Below, one piece after another: positions 38,151 through 47,119 of a DNA stretch of 64,000 bases (its first letter is position 1; every line of letters starts with the position of its first letter). Position numbers and translations under genes: made by a program. The DNA lies in contig NZ_ML137218.1 in the NCBI RefSeq assembly GCF_004015795.1, positions 2,206,720 to 2,270,719 of the forward strand, read 5' to 3'. Source of the DNA: Falsirhodobacter deserti. Its GTDB lineage: Bacteria > Pseudomonadota > Alphaproteobacteria > Rhodobacterales > Rhodobacteraceae. Under the pieces are notes generated by a model. That model was not told the DNA's origin. It searched no databases and worked only from the letters and a program-made list of their open reading frames with translations.

Positions 38151-41035
38151 CCCACATCCTCCGGTACGGAAGGATCCTGCATTTCCCATTCCCCGAACCG
38201 CGCAAGGTGATCGTAATCGCCCGCCATCCGATCCTCGAACACGGCGCGGCGGGCGGAATAGCCCTGACCCCGGTTCATGTACTGCCCGACCAGCGCATGA
38301 AGCTGTTCCCAGACCTGCCCCAGAATCTGCTCCGTGATTTCGGTCGCCTCTATCTTCGGTTTCGTTCCCAACCCGATATAGCTGACGCGGGAAACCGGTG
38401 TCGGCCCCAGCGCCTTGAAGCCGCCGCGTTCGGCCATAGCCGCTTCAAGCAGCAGTTGCTTTTCGAAGGCGGCCTGCTGTTTTTGCGTGGGCGGGGTTCC
38501 GGTCTTGTAATCCACGATGTGCAGCGTGCCGTCGGGCAGCCGGTCGATCCGGTCGGGGCGGGCCGTCAGGCGGAAATCCAGCGGCTCCACCGGAACGCCG
38601 CCGGATTCTTCCAGCCATACAGGCTCGGCATCCGAGGATCGCTCCAGCGCAAGGAAGAACTCGGCCGCGCGTTCCATCCGCGCCAGCCACAGGGCCCGGG
38701 CTGCGGGCCACGGCACATCCTCGGCCAGCACCTGCGCGGCGGTGGCCATCAGGCGTGCATGGGTCGGGTCGCCCCCGTCGCGCACAAAGGTTTCCAGAAT
38801 GCGGTGCAGGACCGACCCGCGCAGCCGGGCATCCGGCGTTTGCCGCAGCGGATCAAGCGGCTTCAGCCGCAGCACATGGCGGGCATAGATGGCATAAGGA
38901 TCGCGGATCAGCGTGCGGATGCCGGTCACGGCCAGCTGGCGCGGACGGACCTCCACCGGCGGGCGCGGTGCGGGGCGCTTTGCCAGCGGCACCGGATCGC
39001 CCGGCGCTTCCAGCTGTGCGGCCAGATCCAGCCATGCGCGACCCTTTGTGCGCATCTCGGCCAGGGCGGCGGGGCCGTTCTGCGCCGGAAGGCCCTCCAT
39101 AAGGTTCTGAAGGCGGTTCAGCCAGCGCGAGGGCACTGTCTCCGCCTCGGCATCGCGGGTGGCGCGGGACAGCACCACCTCGGGCAAGGCAACCGCCTGC
39201 TGGTAATCGTGCGAGGACAGACCGATCTGCCGTTCCGGCAGCAGCAGCCCCGCCTGAAGCCGCATCTGCCGGTTCAGCCACGGGTCCGGATCGGGCAAGG
39301 CAGGCCAGATGCCATCGTTCAGCCCGCCAAGGATCACAAGGTCGGCGCCCTGCACCCGTGCCTCCAGCGTGCCCCAGATCATGATGCGCGGATGGGCGGC
39401 AACCGTTTCGCGAACCTCACCGCGCGACAGCACGCTGTCGAACAGTTCGGCATAGTCGGCGGGCCCCATCTCTCCGCCATGCTCCGCCTCGGCGCGCAGA
39501 TCGCCGATGACGCGCAGGGCGGCTTCCCCTGCGGCGCCATCCCAAAGGCTGCCGCTTCCATCCGATCCGGGCCCTGCAGCCAGCCGCTCGGCCACGGCAA
39601 GGTGATGTTCCAGATGCGCGGCAAGGCTGCGGGTGCCCACCATCTCCAGCCCGTCAAGCGTTCGGCCGATCCATGCCGCCCACTCTGTCACGCCATCGGC
39701 GGGGCGGGCTTCGGCCCAGGCCACCAGATCCTCCGAGGTGGGGAAGGGCGGGCCGTTGCGGCGCAGATGCAGTTCCAGATCCCGCGTCCAGCGCAGGTGG
39801 TTACCGCGGTCCGCCCCCGTGGCCGCCAAGGGATGCTTCAGCAGCGTCAGCAGTGCCTCGGGCGTGAGGCGGCGGCCCGGAAGATGGGCAAGGTGGCGGA
39901 ACAGGCGGCCTGCGGCCGTTTGCTGAAGCGGTTCCCCCGCGGAATCGTCGGGTATGATGCCCCAACGGTCCAGCGCCGCCGCCACCATCCGCGTCAGCCC
40001 CCGATCCGGAGAGATGAGGGCCGCGCGCTGCCCATCCTCGGCCGCCTTGCGCAGGATCAGCGCGATCGCCTGCGCTTCCAAGCGGGGGCGCGGCGCCTCG
40101 ATCAGTGTCATGCCCTCTGACGCCTTGCGCAGGCAGCCAATGTGCCGCCCTTCCGAAAGCCACTGATCCGTCACCGGCGCGGGCCGCAGCGAAAGAGAGA
40201 TCAGCCGGTTGCGCACCGGCGCAACCGGCGCGTCATCGGTCCAGTCGGTTACATCCGCAGGCGTCAGGTCCAGATCGCGCAGCAGGCGGTGGAACCGGTA
40301 CTGGGGATGATCCTCGGCGGTCAGTGCATCGGTCAGGCTGTCCCAGACCGGCAGGGGCAGGTCGCGGTCAAAGCCCGGCAGCACCAGCGCCCCCTGTTCC
40401 AGTTGCGCCACGCCCCGCATGAACAAAGCCGTGGCACCGCGCGATCCGGTGGAACCGGCGATGATCACCGGCCCGTCCGGCGGAACCGCCTGCCAGCGGG
40501 CCACCAGCGCCACCGCGGCAAGGCGCAGGCGGCGGTCTGCACTTGGCTGTTCGGCGAAAATGGGGGCGACGATGGAGAGGAAAGCCTGCGTCCGCGCCCA
40601 GTGGGCCGAGTGGTGCGAGACATCCAGCGCGGCCAGCGCCTCCGGCGGGACATCCTCCTGTCCCATCTCTCCCAGAAGGGTGGCGAGGCTGTCGGCCAGA
40701 TCGAAGGTGGCGGCGCGGGGGGCAAGGTCGGGCTGGGCCTTCAGCAGTGCCGTGATCAGCCGGGCCAGTTCCAGCCGCAGGCGCAGGGGCGGGATCGCAT
40801 CGGGCAGGTCGGGCACAAGGGCGGGCAAATCACCCAGCAGGTGGATGCGGGGCAGAAGGCGCGCCCCCCTTGCCGTCAGGATATCCACCACCCGCCGCCG
40901 CATCCGCGCGGTGTTCAGGAACAGGCGAACCTTCGCCATCGCCTCGGGGGGCTGGCCTTCCATGCGGGCCAGAAGCCCCCTTACCAGCGCGGACGGGAAA
41001 TCGACGCCCAGCGGAACGGCGGAAACCTCAGCCAT
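38147..41035 (-). CDS. addB: Double-strand break repair protein AddB
   Basis: Second subunit of AddAB, with an inactivated helicase fold and a C-terminal nuclease domain. The 962-residue product lacks a Walker A motif. Its nuclease motifs are visible near the C-terminus: GSVLHRILETFV, then ARPDRIDRLPDGTLHIVDYKTG. Only one cysteine remains in the whole protein, so the four-cysteine iron-sulphur clamp of Bacillus AddB cannot form. The ATG at 41035 is family-like and overlaps the nucleotidyltransferase gene by 8 bp. Confidence 0.93.
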   Translation of the reverse strand: MAEVSAVPLGVDFPSALVRGLLARMEGQPPEAMAKVRLFLNTARMRRRVVDILTARGARLLPRIHLLGDLPALVPDLPDAIPPLRLRLELARLITALLKAQPDLAPRAATFDLADSLATLLGEMGQEDVPPEALAALDVSHHSAHWARTQAFLSIVAPIFAEQPSADRRLRLAAVALVARWQAVPPDGPVIIAGSTGSRGATALFMRGVAQLEQGALVLPGFDRDLPLPVWDSLTDALTAEDHPQYRFHRLLRDLDLTPADVTDWTDDAPVAPVRNRLISLSLRPAPVTDQWLSEGRHIGCLRKASEGMTLIEAPRPRLEAQAIALILRKAAEDGQRAALISPDRGLTRMVAAALDRWGIIPDDSAGEPLQQTAAGRLFRHLAHLPGRRLTPEALLTLLKHPLAATGADRGNHLRWTRDLELHLRRNGPPFPTSEDLVAWAEARPADGVTEWAAWIGRTLDGLEMVGTRSLAAHLEHHLAVAERLAAGPGSDGSGSLWDGAAGEAALRVIGDLRAEAEHGGEMGPADYAELFDSVLSRGEVRETVAAHPRIMIWGTLEARVQGADLVILGGLNDGIWPALPDPDPWLNRQMRLQAGLLLPERQIGLSSHDYQQAVALPEVVLSRATRDAEAETVPSRWLNRLQNLMEGLPAQNGPAALAEMRTKGRAWLDLAAQLEAPGDPVPLAKRPAPRPPVEVRPRQLAVTGIRTLIRDPYAIYARHVLRLKPLDPLRQTPDARLRGSVLHRILETFVRDGGDPTHARLMATAAQVLAEDVPWPAARALWLARMERAAEFFLALERSSDAEPVWLEESGGVPVEPLDFRLTARPDRIDRLPDGTLHIVDYKTGTPPTQKQQAAFEKQLLLEAAMAERGGFKALGPTPVSRVSYIGLGTKPKIEATEITEQILGQVWEQLHALVGQYMNRGQGYSARRAVFEDRMAGDYDHLARFGEWEMQDPSVPEDVG

Positions 41036-41687
41036 GAAGCAGCGCCTCGGCCATGGGGATGCTTTCGGGCCGTCCCACGTCGCACCAGCCGCCATCATGC
41101 ACGATGCCGTGCAGGCGGCCTTCCCCGATCATCCGGTCCCACAGAACGTTCAGCGAAAAGGCGCGCTGGGCGATGCCGTTCAGCCCGCCCGGCTTCAGGA
41201 TCTGCGCGCCAAGATAGGCGTGGTCCCCGCCCCGCGCCAAAGGCACCCCAAGGTGGAAATCCCCCGAGCCGCGATAGCCGGTGGCCCGGCTGGCCGGCAG
41301 CAGCAGCAGCAGCGCATCCATGCGCTCCGGATCCCATGCATTCATCAGCTGGGTCAGCGGGTTCACCCCCGTCCAGACCGCATCGGTGTTCAGCGTCATC
41401 ACCGGCCCTTCGCCCAACAGGGGCAGTGCGGCCCGAAGGCCGCCGCCGGTTTCCAGAAGGTCGGGTTCATGGCTGACGGCGATGTCGGGCGGCAGGTAAG
41501 CGGTGATCCGGTCCGGAAGATAGTGGGTGTTGACGACGATGCGCCTCACCCCAGCATCACGCGCGACGGACAGCGCGTGATCGATCAGCGGGCGGCCTGC
41601 CACGTTGATCATGGGTTTCGGGCAATCCGCGGTCAACGCGCCCATGCGGGTGCCCAGACCGGCGGCAAACAGCATCAGGGGCGGCAT
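41028..41687 (-). CDS. murU: MurU-like sugar-1-phosphate nucleotidyltransferase
   Basis: A 219-residue nucleotidyltransferase with the signature LFAAGLGTRMGALTADCPKPM, RPLIDHALS, EPDLLETGGGLRAALPLLG and LNTDAVWTG. This form is typical of MurU (N-acetylmuramate-1-phosphate uridylyltransferase) and close mannose-1-phosphate guanylyltransferases. Its neighbour upstream contains an AmgK-like kinase domain, and AmgK plus MurU make UDP-MurNAc in the peptidoglycan recycling route described in Pseudomonas putida. The substrate is therefore inferred from context. It overlaps genes at both ends. Confidence 0.82.
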   Translation of the reverse strand: MPPLMLFAAGLGTRMGALTADCPKPMINVAGRPLIDHALSVARDAGVRRIVVNTHYLPDRITAYLPPDIAVSHEPDLLETGGGLRAALPLLGEGPVMTLNTDAVWTGVNPLTQLMNAWDPERMDALLLLLPASRATGYRGSGDFHLGVPLARGGDHAYLGAQILKPGGLNGIAQRAFSLNVLWDRMIGEGRLHGIVHDGGWCDVGRPESIPMAEALLHG

Positions 41688-43075
41688 TGGGCGATCCTGT
41701 CCAGAATGTCGGCCGACGGGGCGGGAAGATCCAGCACCGCGGCAAGTTCGGCCAGCGCGGGATGCGCCATGTTGCGGCGCAAATGGCCCCAGACGCGTGG
41801 GATCAGTGGCAGATAGGCAGGCTTGCCCAACGCCACCAGCCGCGAAAACACGCCAAGGATGCGCAGGCTGCGCTGGGCACCCAGAACGGCATATTCGGCG
41901 CGGAACGTGTTCGAGGGGTCGAAGCGGTGGATCATCGCCTCCTCGGTTGCCAGATTCACGTCGCGGCGCGGGTCCTGCAAAAGCGATACGAGGTCGTATC
42001 CCCGCTGTCCCATCTGCGCCAGCTGGAAATCCAGCAGGCCGACGCGTGCCTCCTCCTTCCGCTGCGGCAGCCACAGCAGGTTGGGCGAATGGTAGTCGCG
42101 CAGGATGATCACGCGCGGGCCGTCGGCATGTGCCACGATCGCACGATGCAGCGCAGCGACGGCCGCAGTCGCATCGCCCGCCTGCCCCGTGGCGCAGCGT
42201 TGGTACCAGTCGAATGCGATCCCAGCTGCCTCTGCCCAGTCCTGCGCGGAAAGATCCGGCAGGCCTTCGGGCGCAGGTGCTGCTTGCAGTCGGGTCAGCA
42301 CATCGGTCGCGGCGGCGTAAAGCTCTGCCTCCTGCTTGGGGCTTTCGGCCAGAAGGCGGGTGTAAAGGTCATCGCCAAGGTCCTCCAGCAGAAGGAAACC
42401 CCGTGGAAGATCCTCTGCGAAGATGCGGGGGGCCGACAGTCCAAGCCCCAGCAGGTGGCGTGCGATATCGGCGAAATCGCCTGCATCATCGCCATTGCGC
42501 GGCGGGGCATCCATCAGAATGGCCGTGTCATCCCCCCGCCGCAGCCGCTTATAGCTACGGGCCGAGGCATCGCCTGCCAGTGCTTCCCGATCCGCTTCGG
42601 CCCACCCTGCGGCCTGCAGCATGGCTTCGGCCTGCCGGGCGCGCAGCCGCGCGATCAGCGGTGCCGGACCGTCCAGCCGCGCCAGCCGCCCCTCGCCCTC
42701 CACCTCCAGTGCGATTCGCAGGGCGTCGGGCGGTGCAAGGTCGCCCAAGCGGTCGGGCCATTCGATCAGGCAGATCGCTTCCTGCATGGCGGCATCAAGG
42801 CCAAGCTCGATCACCTCGTCGGGGTGGGACAGGCGGTAAAGGTCGGCATGCCAGATCTCAGGCTGCCCGTCATAGGTCTGCACCAGTGTGAAGGTGGGCG
42901 AGGGGATGTCCCGTTCCCCCGTGTGGGCATGGATCAGGGCGCGCGCCAGGTGCGTCTTGCCCATCCCGATGCCGCCGGAAAGCAGCACCGTATCGCCCGC
43001 GCGAAGGATGGCAGCCAGATCGGTGCCAAGGCGGGCAGTTGCGTCATCGTCAGAAAGGGGCAGGATCAGCGTCAT
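41675..43075 (-). CDS. tsaE: TsaE-AmgK fusion (t6A ATPase with anomeric sugar kinase)
   Basis: A 466-residue fusion. Residues 1 to about 145 are TsaE (YjeE), the ATPase needed for tRNA threonylcarbamoylation: Walker A SGGIGMGKTHLARAL near residues 33-47, then SPTFTLVQTY and HADLYRL. Residues from about 150 are an aminoglycoside phosphotransferase-type kinase like AmgK: AGDASARSYKRL, LLLEDLGDDLY, ILRDYHSPNLLWLP (Brenner motif) and VGLLDFQLAQMG. The kinase half probably phosphorylates MurNAc and GlcNAc. Two unrelated pathways are thus joined on one chain. The gene overlaps the MurU-like gene by 13 bp. Confidence 0.92.
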   Translation of the reverse strand: MTLILPLSDDDATARLGTDLAAILRAGDTVLLSGGIGMGKTHLARALIHAHTGERDIPSPTFTLVQTYDGQPEIWHADLYRLSHPDEVIELGLDAAMQEAICLIEWPDRLGDLAPPDALRIALEVEGEGRLARLDGPAPLIARLRARQAEAMLQAAGWAEADREALAGDASARSYKRLRRGDDTAILMDAPPRNGDDAGDFADIARHLLGLGLSAPRIFAEDLPRGFLLLEDLGDDLYTRLLAESPKQEAELYAAATDVLTRLQAAPAPEGLPDLSAQDWAEAAGIAFDWYQRCATGQAGDATAAVAALHRAIVAHADGPRVIILRDYHSPNLLWLPQRKEEARVGLLDFQLAQMGQRGYDLVSLLQDPRRDVNLATEEAMIHRFDPSNTFRAEYAVLGAQRSLRILGVFSRLVALGKPAYLPLIPRVWGHLRRNMAHPALAELAAVLDLPAPSADILDRIAQCRP

Positions 43076-43133
43076 CGGCGCGAAGATGGCGGGGCGAGGG
43101 GGCGGACGCAAGGGGCATCGGCGGTGCAGGCGG

Positions 43134-44591
43134 TTATCCCACGCGCACCACCAGCGGCGCTGCTACCTGCGGCCGGAAGCCGATCAGCGTGGCGCCGCCC
43201 GCCAGCCCCGCGTAACGGCATTCGATCCAGCGCCCGTCATTCAGCCGCACGCCGCCTTCCCCTCCGCTGCGCGTGCGGGGGCCAAGGGTGGCAGCAAATG
43301 CCTCGATCTCGGCCCAAAGGGTCGAAGGGGCACTGGCGGCGCGCCATTCTGCGCAAAGGCTGGCAAGGTTCGCCTCGTCCAGCCGGCCGCCGGGATCTTC
43401 GTTCCACAGCCGTGCATAGGCGGAGTTCGAGATGACGAGCGTGCCCGAGGGAGAGAAAACGGCCACCGCCTCTTCCATCGCATCGATAACTGCCTGCCCC
43501 AGTTCCAGGTCGGCGCGGTACCGGCGGGTACGGGTTATTTCGCTGGAGATATCTTCGAACAACAGCGCCATCGCGCCGTCGGGATGGGGGCGGCCCACCA
43601 CGCGCCATGTCTGGCCTGTCGGCAAGCTCCATGTTTCTTCGAACCGGCCGTGGCTTGCCGCCTCCTCCAGCCCGATCATTCGCCGGCGCCAGCTGCTGTA
43701 ATCCTTGGGTTCTGGGATCAGGCTGCGTTCGCGCAGCGCGTCAAGAAAGGAATAAAGCGAGAGCTTGGACGAAAGCAGGTCCGGCGGCAGGCCCGTCAGG
43801 TCCAGAAGGGCGGGATTGAAGATCTGCAGGTGGCGCTGCCGGTCGAAGATGGCAAGGCCGGTGGGCAGGTCGGCGAAGGTACGGGCAAGCGTTTGACGAA
43901 ACTCGGTCAGTTGCGCTTCGGCTTTCTTTGCGCGGGTCAGGGGCCAGGCCGCTCCGGTACGGCCGTTCCGCTGCACGGCAAGCCAGCCGCCGGAAAGCTC
44001 CACCTCATCGTCCTTGGGGAACAGACGTGGCAAGGGCCATGAGGGGGTGTCGGGTGCGGCCGCCTGCACATAGGCGGCATTGGCCCAGATCACCTCTCCG
44101 CCCGGGGTTTCCTGCCACAGCGGCACCGGAGCTTCGGCCACGATCCGGCGCAGGCGGGCCAGTTCCGTGGCCTGCGCCGTTTGGGTTGGGCCGTCCCCTG
44201 CAGGGCCTTCGCCGTCGAGCGCGATGCGGGTGATGCCGCCCGAAAGTTCTGCATGCAGGATGATCCCGTTCTGCCCGGAAAGGCGCAGATGGCCCGTCCG
44301 CTCAAGCCGGTCCAGCCCTTCGGCCACATCGGGAAACTGGCCTGCAAGATAGGAAAGAAGGCGCGCGCGCAGGTGATCGCCTTCGGCCCGCAGGGCCGTC
44401 AGCAGGCTGCGCGCACCCGCGTTGGCATCGATCAGCCGGTCCCCGTCGAACAGGAAGACGGTTGTGCTGTCCCGCACTTGTGCAGGTGCGGGCTGGCGGC
44501 GCAGAAGCTGCCGCATGACATAACCTGCGGTGCAGGCAAGAAGCGCAACGGCTTCAGCCCGCATCAGGTCGATCCAGCCGATGGTCTGCAT
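43134..44591 (-). CDS. PAS-domain sensory protein without kinase domain
   Basis: A 485-residue protein with an N-terminal hydrophobic segment (AEAVALLACTAGYVM), a weak first PAS-like region (STTVFLFDGDRLIDANAGARSLL) and at least three further PAS-like regions, seen as VPLWQETPGGEVIWANAAYV, LPTGLAIFDRQRHLQIFNPALL and EEAVAVFSPSGTLVISNSAYARLW. No histidine kinase, GGDEF or EAL domain follows, so output must go through another protein. It lies between regB and the TsaE-AmgK fusion in the same orientation, a position where PAS proteins occur in related genomes. Signal and partner are unknown. Confidence 0.78.
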   Translation of the reverse strand: MQTIGWIDLMRAEAVALLACTAGYVMRQLLRRQPAPAQVRDSTTVFLFDGDRLIDANAGARSLLTALRAEGDHLRARLLSYLAGQFPDVAEGLDRLERTGHLRLSGQNGIILHAELSGGITRIALDGEGPAGDGPTQTAQATELARLRRIVAEAPVPLWQETPGGEVIWANAAYVQAAAPDTPSWPLPRLFPKDDEVELSGGWLAVQRNGRTGAAWPLTRAKKAEAQLTEFRQTLARTFADLPTGLAIFDRQRHLQIFNPALLDLTGLPPDLLSSKLSLYSFLDALRERSLIPEPKDYSSWRRRMIGLEEAASHGRFEETWSLPTGQTWRVVGRPHPDGAMALLFEDISSEITRTRRYRADLELGQAVIDAMEEAVAVFSPSGTLVISNSAYARLWNEDPGGRLDEANLASLCAEWRAASAPSTLWAEIEAFAATLGPRTRSGGEGGVRLNDGRWIECRYAGLAGGATLIGFRPQVAAPLVVRVG

Positions 44592-44660
44592 GTTCCGGCC
44601 CCCAGCTTGTATGGGCAAAGCTTTGTTCTTATCGGTTAACAGGACGTTAAAGCCCCGTTC

Positions 44661-46037
44661 TCAAAGGTCAATTAGGCGGTTCTGTTGCAGCGGGCCGTCA
44701 TTGGGGGTGAGGGCGCTGCGCGGCCATGCCACCTCCACCACCGCGCCCGAGCGGGAGGCGCGTTCTTCGGGATTGAGAAACGGATCGGACCCGTTGGCGA
44801 AGGCAAGGGTCGCCCCAGTTCGCTCCAGAAGCGTTTTGGCGATAAAGAGGCCAAGGCCCATGCCGTCATATTCGGGCCGCACCACATCCTGCGGCTGGCG
44901 GCGGGACCGGACGAACGGCTCCCCTATCCGGCCAAGGATCTGCGGCGAAAAGCCGGTCCCGTCATCCGAAACGCGCACCAGGATGCGCGTATCGCTCCAC
45001 CTCGCGTCGATCCAGACGGTGGTTTCGGCAAAATCCACGGCGTTCTGGACAAGGTTGCGGAGGCCGTGGATCACCTCGGGGCGGCGCAGGATGGTAGGAA
45101 TGCGGGCATCGGTGTCTGCCTGTTCTGGACGGGCCGAAAGCTCCACCATTTTGCCGCGGCCCATATGCGGTTCGGCGGCCTCGCGCAGAACGGTGGTCAG
45201 CGGGGCCTGGCGCATATGGCTGTCATCCTTGCCGGCGCGGCCCATGGATCGCAGGATGTCGCGGCAGCGGTCTGCCTGTTCGCGGATAAGGGCGGCATCC
45301 TCGTAAAGGTCGGGGTTATCGGCAAGCTCCTCCATCAACTCGGCGCTGACAAGCTTGATGGTGGCCAGCGGAGTTCCCAGTTCATGCGCCGCCGCGGCCA
45401 CGACCCCGCCCAGATCGGTCAGCTTCTGTTCGCGCGCCAAGGCCATCTGCGTGGCCAGCAGCGCCTTGGATGTCGTTCGGATCTCGGTCGAAACGCGGCG
45501 TGCATAGACCGAGGTAAAGCCAATGCCAATCACCATCGACAGCCAGAAGCCGAAGCGGAACAGGCCGGGTGTCTGAAGCAGGGTATTGTCCGAAAGCTCC
45601 ATCGGCAGATGCCAAAGCGTAACAAAACTGACCCACGCAGTGGCGCACAGCGCCAGCACGATGGTGGTGCCAAGGCTGAGGGCCGAAGCCGCGATCACCA
45701 CCGGCGCAAGGATCAAAAGCACGAAAGGGTTGGACAGCCCGCCCGTCAGGAACACCAGCACCGAAAGCTGCGACATGTCGAACAACAGCGTCAGCAAGGC
45801 CTCGGCCTCGGTCAGAAGCCGGTTGCCGCGGCTGGCCCACACGAAGGCGAAATTGGCGAAGATTGCCACTGCTACCACGCTGTAGCACGCCGCCAGCGGC
45901 AGGTGCACGTCCAGCCAGCGATAACAAACGGTGATGGCCACAAGCTGCCCGAAGATCGAGATCCAGCGCAGGTTCACAAGGGTTCGCAGCCGCAGCCAGT
46001 CGCCGCGCGGCATCATGGGTCGGGAAACTCCTGGCAT
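44661..46037 (-). CDS. regB: Redox sensor histidine kinase RegB/PrrB
   Basis: Membrane kinase that senses quinone and redox state and phosphorylates RegA, controlling photosynthesis, respiration and nitrogen or carbon fixation genes in Rhodobacter relatives. The 458-residue product has six predicted membrane segments, the quinone-binding GGLSNPF loop (residues 99-105), the H-box AAHELGTPLATI with His218, the redox-active Cys258 in REQADRCRDIL, and an HATPase domain (NLVQNAVDFA, GMGLGLFIAKTLL). Starts at 46037 or 46016 are both possible. It is divergent from regA, with 130 bp between. Confidence 0.96.
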   Translation of the reverse strand: MPGVSRPMMPRGDWLRLRTLVNLRWISIFGQLVAITVCYRWLDVHLPLAACYSVVAVAIFANFAFVWASRGNRLLTEAEALLTLLFDMSQLSVLVFLTGGLSNPFVLLILAPVVIAASALSLGTTIVLALCATAWVSFVTLWHLPMELSDNTLLQTPGLFRFGFWLSMVIGIGFTSVYARRVSTEIRTTSKALLATQMALAREQKLTDLGGVVAAAAHELGTPLATIKLVSAELMEELADNPDLYEDAALIREQADRCRDILRSMGRAGKDDSHMRQAPLTTVLREAAEPHMGRGKMVELSARPEQADTDARIPTILRRPEVIHGLRNLVQNAVDFAETTVWIDARWSDTRILVRVSDDGTGFSPQILGRIGEPFVRSRRQPQDVVRPEYDGMGLGLFIAKTLLERTGATLAFANGSDPFLNPEERASRSGAVVEVAWPRSALTPNDGPLQQNRLIDL

Positions 46038-46167
46038 CGCGTCCTGTCCATCTGCGAGGTTTCGCTTCCCTAGCTGCCGGGTTTTCCCGGATCAATGCAA
46101 GCGGCGGTAATTTGACGGGGGGCGCGCGATCTTCTAACCCTTTCCGATATCTTCAGGAGACCCCGTA

Positions 46168-46722
46168 ATGACGGAAGAGCTGCACCCGGACCTCGGTCCC
46201 GACCGGACGCTGCTGCTGGTCGATGACGACGAGCCGTTTGTGAAGCGCCTTGCAAAAGCGATGGAAAAGCGCGGATTTCAGCCTGTCACCGCTGACAGCG
46301 TGGCTGCCGGCCGTGCCTTGGCCGAGGAGGCGCCCCCCGCCTATGCCGTGGTGGACCTTCGGCTGGAGGACGGAAATGGGCTGGATGTGGTGGAAGTGCT
46401 GCGCGAGCGTCGCCCCGATTGCCGCATCGTCGTGCTGACGGGATATGGCGCGATTGCCACTGCCGTGGCTGCCGTAAAAATTGGCGCGACGGATTATCTT
46501 TCAAAGCCTGCGGATGCCAATGAACTGACACATGCGCTTCTGGCAAAAGGAGAGGCGTTTCCGGGGCCGCCGGAAAATCCCATGTCGGCCGATCGGGTTC
46601 GTTGGGAACATATCCAGCGGGTCTACGAAATGTGCGACCGCAATGTTTCGGAAACCGCGCGGCGGCTTAATATGCACCGGCGGACGCTTCAGCGGATACT
46701 TGCCAAGCGAAGCCCAAGATAG
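46168..46722 (+). CDS. regA: Redox response regulator RegA/PrrA
   Basis: DNA-binding regulator phosphorylated by RegB. The 184-residue product has a receiver domain with the acidic pair at LLLVDDDEPF, phosphoacceptor Asp63 in VVDLRLEDGNG and Lys at YLSKPAD. A short proline linker precedes the C-terminal Fis-like helix-turn-helix (NVSETARRLNMHRRTLQRIL), a stretch that is almost invariant in the RegA family. It starts after AGGAG. The senC (prrC) gene that often separates regB and regA is absent here. Confidence 0.97.
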   Translation: MTEELHPDLGPDRTLLLVDDDEPFVKRLAKAMEKRGFQPVTADSVAAGRALAEEAPPAYAVVDLRLEDGNGLDVVEVLRERRPDCRIVVLTGYGAIATAVAAVKIGATDYLSKPADANELTHALLAKGEAFPGPPENPMSADRVRWEHIQRVYEMCDRNVSETARRLNMHRRTLQRILAKRSPR

Positions 46723-46810
46723 CGCCTTCGATTATTAACGTATTGTGATGTTCGCAAATGGGTTTATTTTCATTGCAGGGCAAGAACGATAACATCCCGA
46801 AGGAATCAGC

Positions 46811-47119
46811 ATGGATATCGATGCACTTTCGCTTAAAGAACTGAAGGATTTGCGGGCGCAGGTCGATCGGGCAATCAACTCGTTCGAGGATCGCCGCAAG
46901 CGTGAAGCTGTGGCTCGGCTTGAAGCGGAAGCGCGTGAACTGGGCTTTACGCTGCAGGATCTGGTCGATGCCGCGAATTCCAAAAAGCGCGCCCCGGCCG
47001 CGCCCAAATATGCCAATCCCGAAAATCCGTCCGATACGTGGTCCGGCCGTGGCCGCAAGCCGCGCTGGTTTACCGAAGCTGTGGCCGCCGGCCGTTCGCC
47101 TGAAGATATGGCCGTCTGA
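46811..47119 (+). CDS. hvrA: H-NS family nucleoid protein HvrA
   Basis: A 102-residue H-NS-type protein. The N-terminal half is a helical oligomerisation region (LSLKELKDLRAQVDRAINSFEDRRKREAVARLEAEA), and the C-terminus carries the minor-groove-binding core TWSGRGRKPRWF. HvrA of Rhodobacter capsulatus activates photosynthesis genes in low light and lies next to regA, and this context is the same. The 88 bp upstream are AT-rich and probably hold its promoter. The symbol is assigned from homology plus position. Confidence 0.9.
   Translation: MDIDALSLKELKDLRAQVDRAINSFEDRRKREAVARLEAEARELGFTLQDLVDAANSKKRAPAAPKYANPENPSDTWSGRGRKPRWFTEAVAAGRSPEDMAV

Noticed and set aside
36069-38210. A 713-codon open frame opposite addA, and similar long frames opposite tsaD (951-2267), mutS (7492-9534) and addB (38207-40120).
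   Set aside because: They are mirror frames of well-supported genes in GC-rich DNA, with no ribosome binding site, low-complexity composition and no recognisable motifs.
46077-46090. CCGGG-TTTT-CCCGG hairpin between regB and regA as a terminator or operator.
   Set aside because: It lies between divergent genes with no T run beyond the stem; a 5-bp GC arm is easily found by chance in this composition.
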